Source of the DNA: DATDAH01 sp963823495
GTDB taxonomy: Bacteria; Actinomycetota; Acidimicrobiia; Acidimicrobiales; DATDAH01
Assembly (NCBI GenBank): GCA_963823495.1
Contig: CAWGLV010000001.1
Coordinates: 3,286,001 to 3,350,000 of the forward strand
Direction: 5' to 3'
Length of the DNA: 64,000 nt
In this document: positions 1 through 8,075 of the stretch, one piece after another
Numbering within the stretch: position 1 is the stretch's first letter
Layout: every line of letters starts with the position of its first letter
The notes under the pieces: model-generated
Database searches by the model: none
What the model saw: only the letters and a program-made list of their open reading frames with translations
What the model was told of the DNA's origin: nothing
Translations under genes and position numbers: made by a program

Positions 1-254
1 CCGAGGTCGAGCCGGTCCGAGGTGATCACCGGGGTGGCGGTGTCGAGGCGCTCGGCGGAGGTGGAGAAGAACCCGTCGGCGTCACGTTGGGTCGTGTGGG
101 CCCAGGTCAGCCCGGCCCCGACGAGGGCGACGACCCCGGCGCCCAGCACGATCAGGATGCCGGCGACGATCATCAGGACCCGGCCGACAGGCGCGTGGGA
201 CGGCTGCGGCGGGGCCTCGGGGTCAGCGGACGATGACAGGGGTAGGTCGCTCAT
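1..254 (-). CDS. Membrane protein, N-terminal part (runs off the left edge)
   Basis: The gene starts at an ATG whose complement is at 252-254 and runs past base 1, so about 84 residues are visible. A short Ser/Pro-rich cytosolic segment is followed by one clear membrane segment (VLMIVAGILIVLGAGVVALV) and then a stretch with the pattern TQRDADGFF...TPVITSDRLDL. That pattern is common just after the first helix of uncharacterised actinobacterial membrane proteins. The function is unknown. It is divergent from the deacetylase gene that follows. Confidence 0.6.
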   Translation of the reverse strand, partial: MSDLPLSSSADPEAPPQPSHAPVGRVLMIVAGILIVLGAGVVALVGAGLTWAHTTQRDADGFFSTSAERLDTATPVITSDRLDL

Positions 255-358
255 GACACCATGCTCGCGGCTGGCAACGAGACGTGCACGGGTCGAAAGG
301 CCCGCCCTTCGTACCCGCCCACCGCCCCGGACCAGCGGAGACCGGTACCGTTCGGGAG

Positions 359-1195
359 GTGACCACGCTGGCAGAGCGCCTCGGCTACGCCACCGACGAC
401 CGGCTGCTCATCCTCAACTGCGACGACCTCGGGTCGGCCCACGCCGCCAACCTGGCGACCTACCAAGCCCTCCGGGACGGCGTGGCCACCAGCGCCTCGC
501 TGATGGTCCCGTGCCCCTGGGCCCGGGACGCGGCCCATCGGTACCTGGGCGAGGACGTCGGCGTCCACCTCACCTTGAACAGCGAGTGGGACGTCTACCG
601 CTGGGGCCCGATCACCCAGGCCCCGTCGCTGTTGGACGGCGACGGAGGCTTCCCCCGCACCCTCGAGGACCTGTGGGACCACGGCGACATCGACGAGGTC
701 CGGCGCGAATGCCGGGCCCAGGTGGAGCGGGCCATCCTCTGGGGCTTCGACGTCAGCCACCTGGACAGCCACATGGGCGCGCTCCAGCTCAAGGCCGAGT
801 TCTTCGACGTCTACCTCGAGCTGGCCGTCGACTTCGGCCTGCCGCTCCGGCTGTCGGGGGCGTCGACCCAGCATCTCATCGGCTTCCCGTTCCGGGACCT
901 GGCCGCCGCCGAGGGCGTGATCTTCCCGGACCACTTCGTCTACGTGCCGAACGTCGGCAGCCGCAGCTCGTTGCAGCAGGCGCTCTTCGACCTGGCGCCC
1001 GGCGTGACCGAGGCCTATGTCCACCCCGCGCTCGACACCCCCGAACTGCGGGCGTCCTTCCCCGACTTCCCGAACCGGGTCGACGACCACGACCTGGTCA
1101 CCCACGACACCGGCCTGAAGGCGATGGTCGAACGCTCGGGCGTCAAGCTCATCGGGTACCGCGAGCTGCGCGCCCTCCAGCGCTCGGTGGGCTGA
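359..1195 (+). CDS. ChbG/HpnK (YdjC-like) family carbohydrate deacetylase
   Basis: The product is about 278 residues and belongs to the YdjC/ChbG/HpnK family of metal-dependent deacetylases that remove N-acetyl groups from sugars. Visible family motifs are the N-terminal metal-binding NCDDLGSAHAAN, the HLTLNSEW strand, HLDSHMGAL (second metal His) and, near the C-terminus, AYVHPALDTPELR. The frame is open from an upstream ATG at 284, but homology begins about at the GTG at 359, which sits directly behind GGGAGG with almost no spacer, so the start is uncertain. No sugar-pathway genes are adjacent, so the substrate cannot be inferred. The gene ends 20 bp before a 50-bp palindromic repeat. Confidence 0.8.
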   Translation: MTTLAERLGYATDDRLLILNCDDLGSAHAANLATYQALRDGVATSASLMVPCPWARDAAHRYLGEDVGVHLTLNSEWDVYRWGPITQAPSLLDGDGGFPRTLEDLWDHGDIDEVRRECRAQVERAILWGFDVSHLDSHMGALQLKAEFFDVYLELAVDFGLPLRLSGASTQHLIGFPFRDLAAAEGVIFPDHFVYVPNVGSRSSLQQALFDLAPGVTEAYVHPALDTPELRASFPDFPNRVDDHDLVTHDTGLKAMVERSGVKLIGYRELRALQRSVG

Positions 1196-1214
1196 GCGCG
1201 GCCGCAACCTCAAC

Positions 1215-1264
1215 GAACTGGCGCCCGATTCGGGTGCTCCAGCACCTCGATCGGGCGCCAGAAC
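1215..1264. repeat. 50-bp palindromic repeat, family A, copy 1
   Basis: This near-perfect inverted repeat has arms beginning CTGGCGCCCGAT and ending ATCGGGCGCCAG, flanked by GAAC on both sides as seen in the copies at 36146 and 57364 read on the other strand. It fills the gap between two convergent genes (deacetylase and mca) and can form a stable GC-rich hairpin, so it could act as a bidirectional terminator. There is no U-tract. Confidence 0.8.
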
Positions 1265-1267
1265 GCT

Positions 1268-2125
1268 CTAGCGCAGGCCGGCGAAGAGGTCGCTCTCGGG
1301 TAGGTCGGTGTCGACCCGGCTGCGGGCCAGGACGTAGTCGTCGAAGGGGTGGACGGTGCGGGAGACGTCCCGGGGCAGGCCGAACCAGAACGATGAGTTC
1401 GGGTCGACCTGGGTGGCGTGGGCCAAGAGCGAGTCGAGGCGGACGTCGTACCAGTCGGCGATGTCGATGCTGGTGGTGATCTGGTCGTCCTGGCTGGGGC
1501 GTTTGAACCAGTCCTCGCTGAAGGGTGACTCCAGGCCGAGCTCCACGAACTTGTCGTGGGTGGCCTGGATCCGGGCCCGCGCCCACACGACGTAGTAGAG
1601 CTTCTGGGGCTCGAAGGGCTCACCGGCATCGGGATGGGCCAACGGGTCACCCGCCGCCTCGAAGGCCGGGAGGCTGATGTCGTGGACCCGCAGGTGGTCG
1701 GGGTGCGGATAGCCCCGCTGATCGTCGCCGTAGGTGATGATCACCTGGGGCCGCTCCCGCCGGATGACCTCGACCAGGCCCTCCACGGCCTCGTTCAGCG
1801 GCGCGTTGGCGAAGTTGCCGGGGTGGGCGTTGTGCTCGCTGTCGGGCATGCCCGAGTCGCGGTAGCCGAGGAGCACGACCTCGTCGTAGCCGATGATCTC
1901 CGCGGCCCGGGCCAACTCCTCGCGGCGGACCTCGTCGATGCGCTCGCGTACCTCCGGCCGGTCCATCGCCGGGTTCAGGATGTCACCCGCCTCCCCGCCG
2001 GTGCAGGTGACCAGGACGGTGCGGACGCCCTCGTCGTGGTAGCGCGCGACCGTGGGCGCGCCCTTCGACGCCTCGTCGTCGGGGTGGGCGTGCACGCACA
2101 GCAGGCAGAGATCAGCCACCGCCAC
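1268..2125 (-). CDS. mca: Mycothiol S-conjugate amidase Mca
   Basis: The product is 285 residues of the LmbE/PIG-L deacetylase fold. It carries the zinc motif AHPDDE (residues 13-18) followed by SKGA and VTCTGGEAGDILNP, which is the Mca form of the family rather than MshB. The third zinc ligand lies in TYGDDQRGYPHPDH (residues 131-144). Mca cleaves the amide bond of mycothiol S-conjugates, releasing a mercapturic acid and GlcN-Ins, as part of thiol-based detoxification. The length matches known Mca proteins. The start is a GTG at 2125; a second in-frame GTG lies 6 bp downstream. The stop lies 3 bp from the palindrome at 1215-1264. Confidence 0.9.
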   Translation of the reverse strand: MAVADLCLLCVHAHPDDEASKGAPTVARYHDEGVRTVLVTCTGGEAGDILNPAMDRPEVRERIDEVRREELARAAEIIGYDEVVLLGYRDSGMPDSEHNAHPGNFANAPLNEAVEGLVEVIRRERPQVIITYGDDQRGYPHPDHLRVHDISLPAFEAAGDPLAHPDAGEPFEPQKLYYVVWARARIQATHDKFVELGLESPFSEDWFKRPSQDDQITTSIDIADWYDVRLDSLLAHATQVDPNSSFWFGLPRDVSRTVHPFDDYVLARSRVDTDLPESDLFAGLR

Positions 2126-2174
2126 GAACGTAGCGCTGGGCTAGCGTGACGCCACCGACAGAGGAGGACTGCGG

Positions 2175-2663
2175 ATGGACGATCCGGAACAGTGGCGATG
2201 GGTCTGGATGGTTGCCGCGGTGGTCTTCCTGGTGGGCGAGATGGCCAGCCCCGGCTCCTTCTTCCTCCTGCCCTTCGCCGTGGGTGCCGGCATCGCGGCC
2301 ATCCTGGCCTTCGCCGACGTCGACCTGGTCTGGCAGTGGCTGGCCTTCGTAGGCCTCTCGGCCGCGTTCTTCGCCGCGCTCCGCCCGATGGCCCGACGCC
2401 TGAGCAGCGGTGCCCCCGCCGACGGCATCGGCGCCCGGCGCCTCATCGGCGAGGTCGGCACCATCCTCGAGGCCCTCGACGGCGCCGGGGAACACGGCCA
2501 GGTCCGCATCAACGCCGAGGAGTGGCGGGCCGAGTCCGTCGACGGCTCGGCGGTGGCCAAGGGCACCCGGGTCCGTGTCGTCGAGGTGAAGGGCACCCGG
2601 GTCGTGGTCTGGCCGGTGGACCGTCCCGATCCCACCCTCCCGCCGAGCCCGCCCGCCCACTGA
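2175..2663 (+). CDS. NfeD-like membrane protein
   Basis: The product is 162 residues with three N-terminal membrane helices (about residues 10-75, with EMASPGSFFLLPFAVGAG between the first two) and a C-terminal OB-fold domain (RLIGEVGTILEAL...GQVRINAEEWRAES...KGTRVRVVEVKGTRVVV). This is the short NfeD form lacking the ClpP-like protease domain. NfeD proteins are partners of SPFH proteins, and the next gene, 49 bp downstream on the same strand, encodes one. The two are probably one operon acting at membrane microdomains. The ATG at 2175 follows GAGGA (2161-2165). Confidence 0.88.
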   Translation: MDDPEQWRWVWMVAAVVFLVGEMASPGSFFLLPFAVGAGIAAILAFADVDLVWQWLAFVGLSAAFFAALRPMARRLSSGAPADGIGARRLIGEVGTILEALDGAGEHGQVRINAEEWRAESVDGSAVAKGTRVRVVEVKGTRVVVWPVDRPDPTLPPSPPAH

Positions 2664-2712
2664 TCACCCGACAGCACTGACCGTGCCCGTCCCGACCAAC
2701 TGAGGAGGCCCT

Positions 2713-3762
2713 GTGGCCGCCGTTGCTGCACTGCTCATCATCGCCATCTTCATCTTCATCTACGCCGCCGCGGGGGTGCGGATCATCCGCCCCTACCAGC
2801 GGGGGATCATCGAACGCCTCGGCAAGTACAAGGCCACCGTCGACCCCGGCCTGCACATCATCATCCCGATCTTCGACAAGATGCGGACCGTCGACATGCG
2901 CGAGCAGGTCGTGGACGTGCCGCCCCAGGAGGTCATCACCTCCGACAACGTGGTCGTGTCGGTCGACGCCGTCGTCTACTACGAGCCCAGCGACCCTCAG
3001 CGCCTCGTCTACAACGTGGCCAACTTCCTGCTGGCGGTCACCAAGCTGGCCCAGACCAACCTGCGGAACCTCGTCGGGGACATGGACCTGGACAGTGCCC
3101 TGACCAGCCGCGACACGATCAACACCGACCTGCGGTTGATCCTCGACGACGCCACCGACAAGTGGGGTGTACGGGTGGTCCGGGTCGAGATCCAGCGCAT
3201 CGACCCACCGCCGGACGTCATGTCCGCGATGCACGAGCAGATGAAGGCCGAGCGGACCCGCCGCGCCGTGGTCACCGAGGCCTCGGGCCAGAAGGAGTCC
3301 GCCATCGCCCGGGCCGAGGGTGAGAAGCAGGCCGCCATCCTGTCCGCCGAGGGCATCAAGGCCCGCCAGGTGCTCGTCGCCCAGGGTGAGGCCGACGCCA
3401 TCCGGGCTGTGGCCGACGCCGAGAAGTACCGCCAGCAGGTCGTCGCCGAAGGTCAGGCCGACGCCACCCGCTCGGTCTACGCCGCCATCCACGAGGGCGA
3501 CCCCACCAACGACCTGGTGGCCATCAAGTACCTCGAGGCGCTGCAGGGCATCGCCAACGGGCAGGCGACGAAGATCTACCTGCCGGCCGACTTCTCCGGC
3601 ATCCTCGGCTCGATCGCCGGGATCGGCGAGCTCTTCCGTGACGACACGCCGCCCTCGGCCGGCGAGGACCCCACCGCAGAGACCGTCGGCTCCGAGATCG
3701 GTGCCCCGGTCGGTGCGGATGCGCCGTCCCAGGTCCCCCCCGCCTCGCCCCCGTCCGCGTAG
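2713..3762 (+). CDS. SPFH/band 7 (paraslipin, stomatin-like) protein
   Basis: The 349-residue product has one N-terminal membrane segment, then an SPFH domain starting VRIIRPYQRGIIERLGKY and including PGLHIIIP and VDVPPQEVITSDNV. A long Ala/Glu-rich coiled coil follows (EASGQKESAIARAEGEKQ...GEADAIRAVADAEKY), then the paraslipin tail FSGILGSIAGIGELF and a Pro/Ala-rich end. Such proteins oligomerise on the membrane and scaffold other membrane proteins, often with NfeD. The GTG start at 2713 is preceded by GAGGAGG at 2701-2707. It is probably co-transcribed with the upstream NfeD gene. Confidence 0.9.
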   Translation: MAAVAALLIIAIFIFIYAAAGVRIIRPYQRGIIERLGKYKATVDPGLHIIIPIFDKMRTVDMREQVVDVPPQEVITSDNVVVSVDAVVYYEPSDPQRLVYNVANFLLAVTKLAQTNLRNLVGDMDLDSALTSRDTINTDLRLILDDATDKWGVRVVRVEIQRIDPPPDVMSAMHEQMKAERTRRAVVTEASGQKESAIARAEGEKQAAILSAEGIKARQVLVAQGEADAIRAVADAEKYRQQVVAEGQADATRSVYAAIHEGDPTNDLVAIKYLEALQGIANGQATKIYLPADFSGILGSIAGIGELFRDDTPPSAGEDPTAETVGSEIGAPVGADAPSQVPPASPPSA

Positions 3763-3777
3763 GCGGCCGGCGGCGGG

Positions 3778-5016
3778 TCAGCCGACGGACTGCAGGGGGG
3801 CGAGGTCGTACTCGCCGGTCTCCTCGTCGAGGTTGAAGCGCCAACCGAGGCGGGCGGCCATGAGCGACCGGCCCTCGTCGGGCCCGCTGACGATCAACTC
3901 GTCGCCGGACTCGAGCTGGACGTAGCGCCGGGGCTGGTAGCGGTACCGGCCGTCGCGCTTGATCGCCAGGATCTGGAAACCCGGCTCGATGTGCAACTCC
4001 AGCTCGCTCAACTTGGCGCCGTCGGCGTCGGAGTCGGGGGCCACCGGGATCCGGAGCACGACCTCGTCGCTCTCCCCGAGGGCCAGACCCAGGATCGGGT
4101 GGATGTCCTCGTCGTGCTCGATGAGCCACACCATCTGCTGGGCCTGGTCACCGATGTCCTCGGCGGCCTGGGACAGGGCCAACAGGCCGCGCAGCGGTGA
4201 CGGGTCGATGTCGGCCGCGCCCGCCCGCAGCACCCAGACCTCGAGACGGTCCTTCATCTCGTCGAGGCGGTCCTCCAGGTGGCGCACCTCGAGAGCCAGG
4301 CTGCGGTCGCCCAACACCAACGCCGAGTAGGCCAGGCCGACGGCGGCCTCGGAGATGTTCTTCATCTCCACCAGGGTGTCCACCGCCCGGTCGAGGTCGG
4401 TGAGGACCGCGCCGTCGGGGACCAGCGCCGGCGCCCAGACCGATGCCCCGGCCAGCTCCCGCAGTCGGGTGATGCCGGCCGGTGAGCCCTCACAGAAGAG
4501 GACGTCGCCGGGCTGGACGACCTGATCGCCCCGGATCTCGTCGATGATCCACTCCCGGCCCCGGCGGATGGCCAGGATCCGCATGCCCGTGGCCACAGGG
4601 AGCTCCAGGGCCGCCAGTGCCCGGTTGGCCATGTGCGAGCCGTCCCGGACCAGTACCCGGTGAGCCACCTCCTCGGCCTCCGACAGGTCGGCCACCAGCT
4701 CCCGGGGGATCCCCAACCGGTGGGTGACGATCCGGGCGATGCCCGCAGCGGCGTTGGCGATGCGCTCGATGGCACTGATGACCTGGAGCACCGAAGCCAT
4801 CGAGTCGGCCTCCCGGGGCTTGCGCACGGCCAGGATGCACACCGCCCGCATGTCCTGCACGAGGTCGTTCATCTGCTCCTCGAGCGCGTCGACCTCCTCG
4901 GCCATGTCGGGGTCACCGAAGTACACCGAGGCGTAGGCGAGGTCGAGCATCAGCTCCGAGGCGTCCTTGGCCTCGGCGAGCATCGACCGGAGGTTCCGCG
5001 GTCGTTCGTCGGTCAC
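3778..5016 (-). CDS. PhoU-TrkA_C tandem regulatory protein of a cation transporter
   Basis: The product is 412 residues built as two repeats of a PhoU-like helical domain followed by a TrkA_C (RCK_C) domain. The first PhoU part is about residues 10-110 (SMLAEAKDASELMLDLAYAS...), and the first TrkA_C part includes GMRILAIRRGREWIIDE and VQPGDVLFCEGS. The second set contains LVEMKNISEAAVGLAYSAL and GFQILAIKRDGRYRYQP...LESGDELIVSG. This layout is known from soluble subunits that accompany MgtE/SLC41-type or K+ transporters and sense ligands through the RCK_C lobes. The upstream gene (starts 6349) is such a transporter, so the pair probably forms one operon. Start is a GTG at 5016. Confidence 0.85.
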   Translation of the reverse strand: MTDERPRNLRSMLAEAKDASELMLDLAYASVYFGDPDMAEEVDALEEQMNDLVQDMRAVCILAVRKPREADSMASVLQVISAIERIANAAAGIARIVTHRLGIPRELVADLSEAEEVAHRVLVRDGSHMANRALAALELPVATGMRILAIRRGREWIIDEIRGDQVVQPGDVLFCEGSPAGITRLRELAGASVWAPALVPDGAVLTDLDRAVDTLVEMKNISEAAVGLAYSALVLGDRSLALEVRHLEDRLDEMKDRLEVWVLRAGAADIDPSPLRGLLALSQAAEDIGDQAQQMVWLIEHDEDIHPILGLALGESDEVVLRIPVAPDSDADGAKLSELELHIEPGFQILAIKRDGRYRYQPRRYVQLESGDELIVSGPDEGRSLMAARLGWRFNLDEETGEYDLAPLQSVG

Positions 5017-5113
5017 GGATCGCCGTCCTCGGTCGGCCCGGCCGCGGGGATCGGCGCGGAGCCTCGGTCCTGCCCCGCGAAGCTGCGCCGCGTCATGGTT
5101 TCAGGGTAGGTGG

Positions 5114-6349
5114 TCATGCAACTCCCAACAGGACGACGGCGATGACGAACGAGAGCGAGCCGGCGAGGTCGATCGAGGAGGTCACCAGCGGGATGCCGAC
5201 GTTGTCGGGGTCGATCCCCGCCCGGTAGGAGACGATGGCCCCGTAGTAGGCGACCAGGGCCGAACAGGTGGTGGCCATCAGCCCCCCGACCAGGGCCACC
5301 CCGACCATGGCCAACGGCCCGGGACTGGCCAGGTCGGCCAGGACGGAGATCAGGTCGGCGACGACCGAGGCCAGGGCGAAGATGGGGACGGCCAGCAGAT
5401 AGACGTCGAGGATGTCCCGCCGGGCCGCACCCGTCGGGAAGCCCGTGGGCTCGATGGTCCCCAGGTGCAGGCGACTCGTCAGCCGGTTGGAGAGGATCCC
5501 GCCGAGCGACCCGGCGCTGGCCAGGAAGGCCGGAACGAGGGCGAGCAGGGCCGGCTTCTCCGCCAGGATGTCGAGGCGGCCCTCGAGGGTCAGTCCGGCC
5601 ACCAGGCTGAGACCGCCCGCCGCGATCACCACGACGAGCGACTCCCTCAGCACCTGCTCGAGGATCGCGAGGCGGGAACGAAGGGCGAGGACGAGGCTCA
5701 CGGCCGCGCTCGACACGGCCACCACCGAGGTGATGACGACCACGGCGCGCACATCGAGCAGGAGGGTGGCCAGGTAGAGGGTCGGCAGGGTGATGAGATC
5801 ACCCGTAGCGGTCACCAACGGAGCCATGACGTTGTCCGGGTCCCACTGGTAGCGCGCCGACGCCGCGGCGAGGGCCACCGTGAACACCATCAGCACCACC
5901 GACGAGATGACGGCGGCGAGGAAGGAGATGACCAGCAGGTCCGCCACCGAGATGGTGTCGGGGATCCCGAACCCCACCGCGAGGACCTTGGCCATGACCG
6001 CGAGGACCACGGCGGTGATCAGGGTCAGGACCGCCGCGGCGAGCACGTTCTGGCCGAGCACGGTGTCGGACCGCAGGCGCACCGAGAAGGTCCCGGTGTG
6101 GATGGAGGTGCCCAAACGGCTGCCCATGGCCCCGAAGATCGTCCCCCGCAGACCGATGGCGGCGGGAACCAGGACCAGCAGGCCGGGCAGGCGCTCCAGG
6201 GTCGAGGAGATCGAGCCGAGGGTCAGACCGGCCACCAGGCTGGCGAGCAGGCCGAGCGAGAGCGCGCCGAGGCCCTGGACGACACCGGCCGGGTGTGGGC
6301 CCAGCAGCGCGCTCAGGCGCGCCCGGATGTTCTCGCGGGTGATGGCCAT
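5114..6349 (-). CDS. MgtE/SLC41-type divalent cation transporter, two integral domains
   Basis: The 411-residue membrane protein carries two MgtE integral-membrane domains in tandem. The first includes VLVPAAIGLRGTIFGAMGSRLG and VMAPLVTATGDLITLPTLY; the second includes FLASAGSLGGILSNRLTSRLH and VGIPLVTSSIDLAGSL. The paired (A/D)P-L-(V)-T motifs with an acidic residue are the typical ion-path elements of this family. The cytosolic N and CBS domains of classic MgtE are absent, as in SLC41-like proteins; regulation probably comes from the PhoU-TrkA_C protein encoded about 97 bp downstream. The frame is open to 6463, but homology and the ATG at 6349 argue for the shorter start. Confidence 0.87.
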   Translation of the reverse strand: MAITRENIRARLSALLGPHPAGVVQGLGALSLGLLASLVAGLTLGSISSTLERLPGLLVLVPAAIGLRGTIFGAMGSRLGTSIHTGTFSVRLRSDTVLGQNVLAAAVLTLITAVVLAVMAKVLAVGFGIPDTISVADLLVISFLAAVISSVVLMVFTVALAAASARYQWDPDNVMAPLVTATGDLITLPTLYLATLLLDVRAVVVITSVVAVSSAAVSLVLALRSRLAILEQVLRESLVVVIAAGGLSLVAGLTLEGRLDILAEKPALLALVPAFLASAGSLGGILSNRLTSRLHLGTIEPTGFPTGAARRDILDVYLLAVPIFALASVVADLISVLADLASPGPLAMVGVALVGGLMATTCSALVAYYGAIVSYRAGIDPDNVGIPLVTSSIDLAGSLSFVIAVVLLGVA

Positions 6350-6498
6350 GACAGGACGGGCGCGGTCGGCCCCGACGACCAGTGTGGTGGACCGGCCCGC
6401 CCCTCCATGCGACCGTTGGCCCATCTCCACCCTGCCGGCGTCGGTCTTCGCACTCCGGAACACGGTTCGGCGCGCCAGGACGAGGCGCGGCCCTCGGG

Positions 6499-7470
6499 TC
6501 AGCGGGGGGCGTGGGGGCCGAGCTCGGTGCGCAGCTCGTCCTCGAAGGCCCGGACCGCCGGGCCGGCGTGGGTCTCGGTCAGCTCACGGAGGCGGGGATG
6601 GCCGGCGTCGCGTTCGGCGTCCCACTCGTCCGCGAAGCGACCCGACGTGATGTCCTCGACCAACTCCCGCATCGTGGCCGCCACGTCCAGGTGGTCATAA
6701 CGTCCCCGCCTCGACAACTGGCCGTACTGGCTCGTCGGCGAGTGGTAGGCCATCTGGCGGGCGAAGCCCTCCTCCCGCAGGAGGCGGTAGGTCCGCTCGA
6801 CCTCTCCGGAGAGGACCAGCTCGGTGACGATCGCCTCGATCGGGATGCCCTGGTCGACCATGGCCCCGACGAAGGCGTTGTTCACATGGGTGAGAGCGGG
6901 GGCGAGGACCTGTTCGACGGCCAGGTCCAGGACCGCCTCCTGCGACGCGGTCAGCTCGATGGCGCCTTGGCGCAGGCCCCCGATCGCCTTGGCCACGGCC
7001 AGGGTCCGTGCCCCCGCCGTGCCCGTGCGGTCGGCGTGGATCCCCACCGCGGTGATGAAGCCGACGCCCTCCTCGTAGCAGCGACGGACCTCCGGACCGA
7101 GCATCCGCGGCGCGACCATCCCCTGATCCCCGGGTGGGTCGAACCGATCGAAGGCCAAGGGGTAGCCACTGGCCACCACGGTCAACGCCTCGTCCTTCGG
7201 ACTGAGGCCCAGGAGGGCGATGGCGTCGTCGGGCACGAGCACGCAGATCACGTCCGCGGCGTCGGCGGCGGCGATCCCGGCGGTGGCGAACCCGTCGGCC
7301 TCGGCCGTCTCCCGGGTGCTGTCGGCCCGCACGCAGACCTGTACCTCGAGGCCCGAGTCCCGCAGGTTCAACGCCCAGGACCGACCCTGGTTGCCATAGC
7401 CCACCACGGCGACCTGTTGGCCCTCGAGAGCCGCCTGGTCGCCGTCCTCCTCGTGGAAGAACGTCGTCAT
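6499..7470 (-). CDS. Ketol-acid reductoisomerase-like protein (divergent)
   Basis: The 323-residue product has the KARI architecture. An N-terminal Rossmann domain carries VAVVGYGNQGRSWALNLRDSG, VLVPDDA and the strand MVAPRMLGPEVR. It is followed by the helical knotted domain, starting near GGLRQGAIELTASQEAVLDLAVEQ and ending with MAYHSPTSQYGQLSRRGR. In true KARI (IlvC) the corresponding segments are APKxPGxxVR, DLFGEQ and S-NTAxYG. The DLxxEQ pair and the Ser-Thr-x-x-YG element are recognisable, but the ExxxE metal-binding pair is not clearly kept. There is no ilvB/ilvN next to it. It may be a paralogue acting on another 2-keto or hydroxy acid. It is divergent from the PEBP genes. Confidence 0.7.
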   Translation of the reverse strand: MTTFFHEEDGDQAALEGQQVAVVGYGNQGRSWALNLRDSGLEVQVCVRADSTRETAEADGFATAGIAAADAADVICVLVPDDAIALLGLSPKDEALTVVASGYPLAFDRFDPPGDQGMVAPRMLGPEVRRCYEEGVGFITAVGIHADRTGTAGARTLAVAKAIGGLRQGAIELTASQEAVLDLAVEQVLAPALTHVNNAFVGAMVDQGIPIEAIVTELVLSGEVERTYRLLREEGFARQMAYHSPTSQYGQLSRRGRYDHLDVAATMRELVEDITSGRFADEWDAERDAGHPRLRELTETHAGPAVRAFEDELRTELGPHAPR

Positions 7471-7503
7471 GCGCGCAGCGTAGGTCGGGGCTAGCGTGGC
7501 CTC

Positions 7504-8067
7504 GTGCGCCGCGCGCTCCTGGTGACCGCCTTGGTCCTGGGGCTCGCCGCCTGCTCGTCGGGCGACGACGGCGACACGGCCAGCGAGTCCGGGATCACGT
7601 CGACCAACGGGGTCGCCGACCCGCCGTCCCTCGCCAGCACCGCCTTCGCCGAGGGCGAGGCCATCCCCGTGGAGAACGGTGGCTGTCCGCCGGGCGACAA
7701 CCAGTCACCACCGCTCGCATGGTCGGGCCTGCCGGCCGACGCCGACCAGTTGGCCATCACCTTCACCGACCCCGACGCGGCGGGCTTCGTGCACTGGGTC
7801 GTCGCCGGCATCGACCCCTCGAGCACCGCCGTCGATGCCGGCGAGGAGCCCCCAGGATCGGTCGCGGCGCTGAACGACACCGGTCAGGCGGGATACTTCG
7901 GGCCGTGCCCGCCCGAGACCCACACCTACGTGTTCACCGTCCACGCCCTGTCGGACGATCCCGGACTGACGCCGACGACGCCGGGACCCGAGGCGGTGGA
8001 CGCGGTCGAAGCGGTCACCACCGCCAGCGCCGACCTCAGCGGCACCTTCACGCCTTCGGCGCCGTAG
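7504..8067 (+). CDS. YbhB/YbcL-type PEBP lipoprotein 1
   Basis: The 187-residue product has a lipoprotein signal (RRALLVTALVLGLAACSSG, lipobox LAAC with the Cys about residue 17) and then a phosphatidylethanolamine-binding-protein fold of the bacterial YbhB/YbcL type. Visible markers are GDNQSPPLAWSGLP, ITFTDPDAAGFVHWVVAGI and YFGPCPPETHTYVFTVHAL. The bacterial family is associated with small-molecule or lipid head-group binding, but its role is unsettled. The GTG start at 7504 gives a standard signal. A second PEBP gene follows directly. Confidence 0.85.
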   Translation: MRRALLVTALVLGLAACSSGDDGDTASESGITSTNGVADPPSLASTAFAEGEAIPVENGGCPPGDNQSPPLAWSGLPADADQLAITFTDPDAAGFVHWVVAGIDPSSTAVDAGEEPPGSVAALNDTGQAGYFGPCPPETHTYVFTVHALSDDPGLTPTTPGPEAVDAVEAVTTASADLSGTFTPSAP

Positions 8068-8075
8068 CCCTCCTC

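Noticed and set aside
1149..1650. Two minus-strand frames overlapping the 5' neighbour of mca
   Set aside because: They are out-of-frame copies over the mca coding region with Arg/Pro-rich composition.
4967..6700. A 577-codon plus-strand frame over the MgtE-like gene
   Set aside because: It is rich in Asp, His, Gln and Gly with no domain; the minus strand encodes a clear two-domain transporter.
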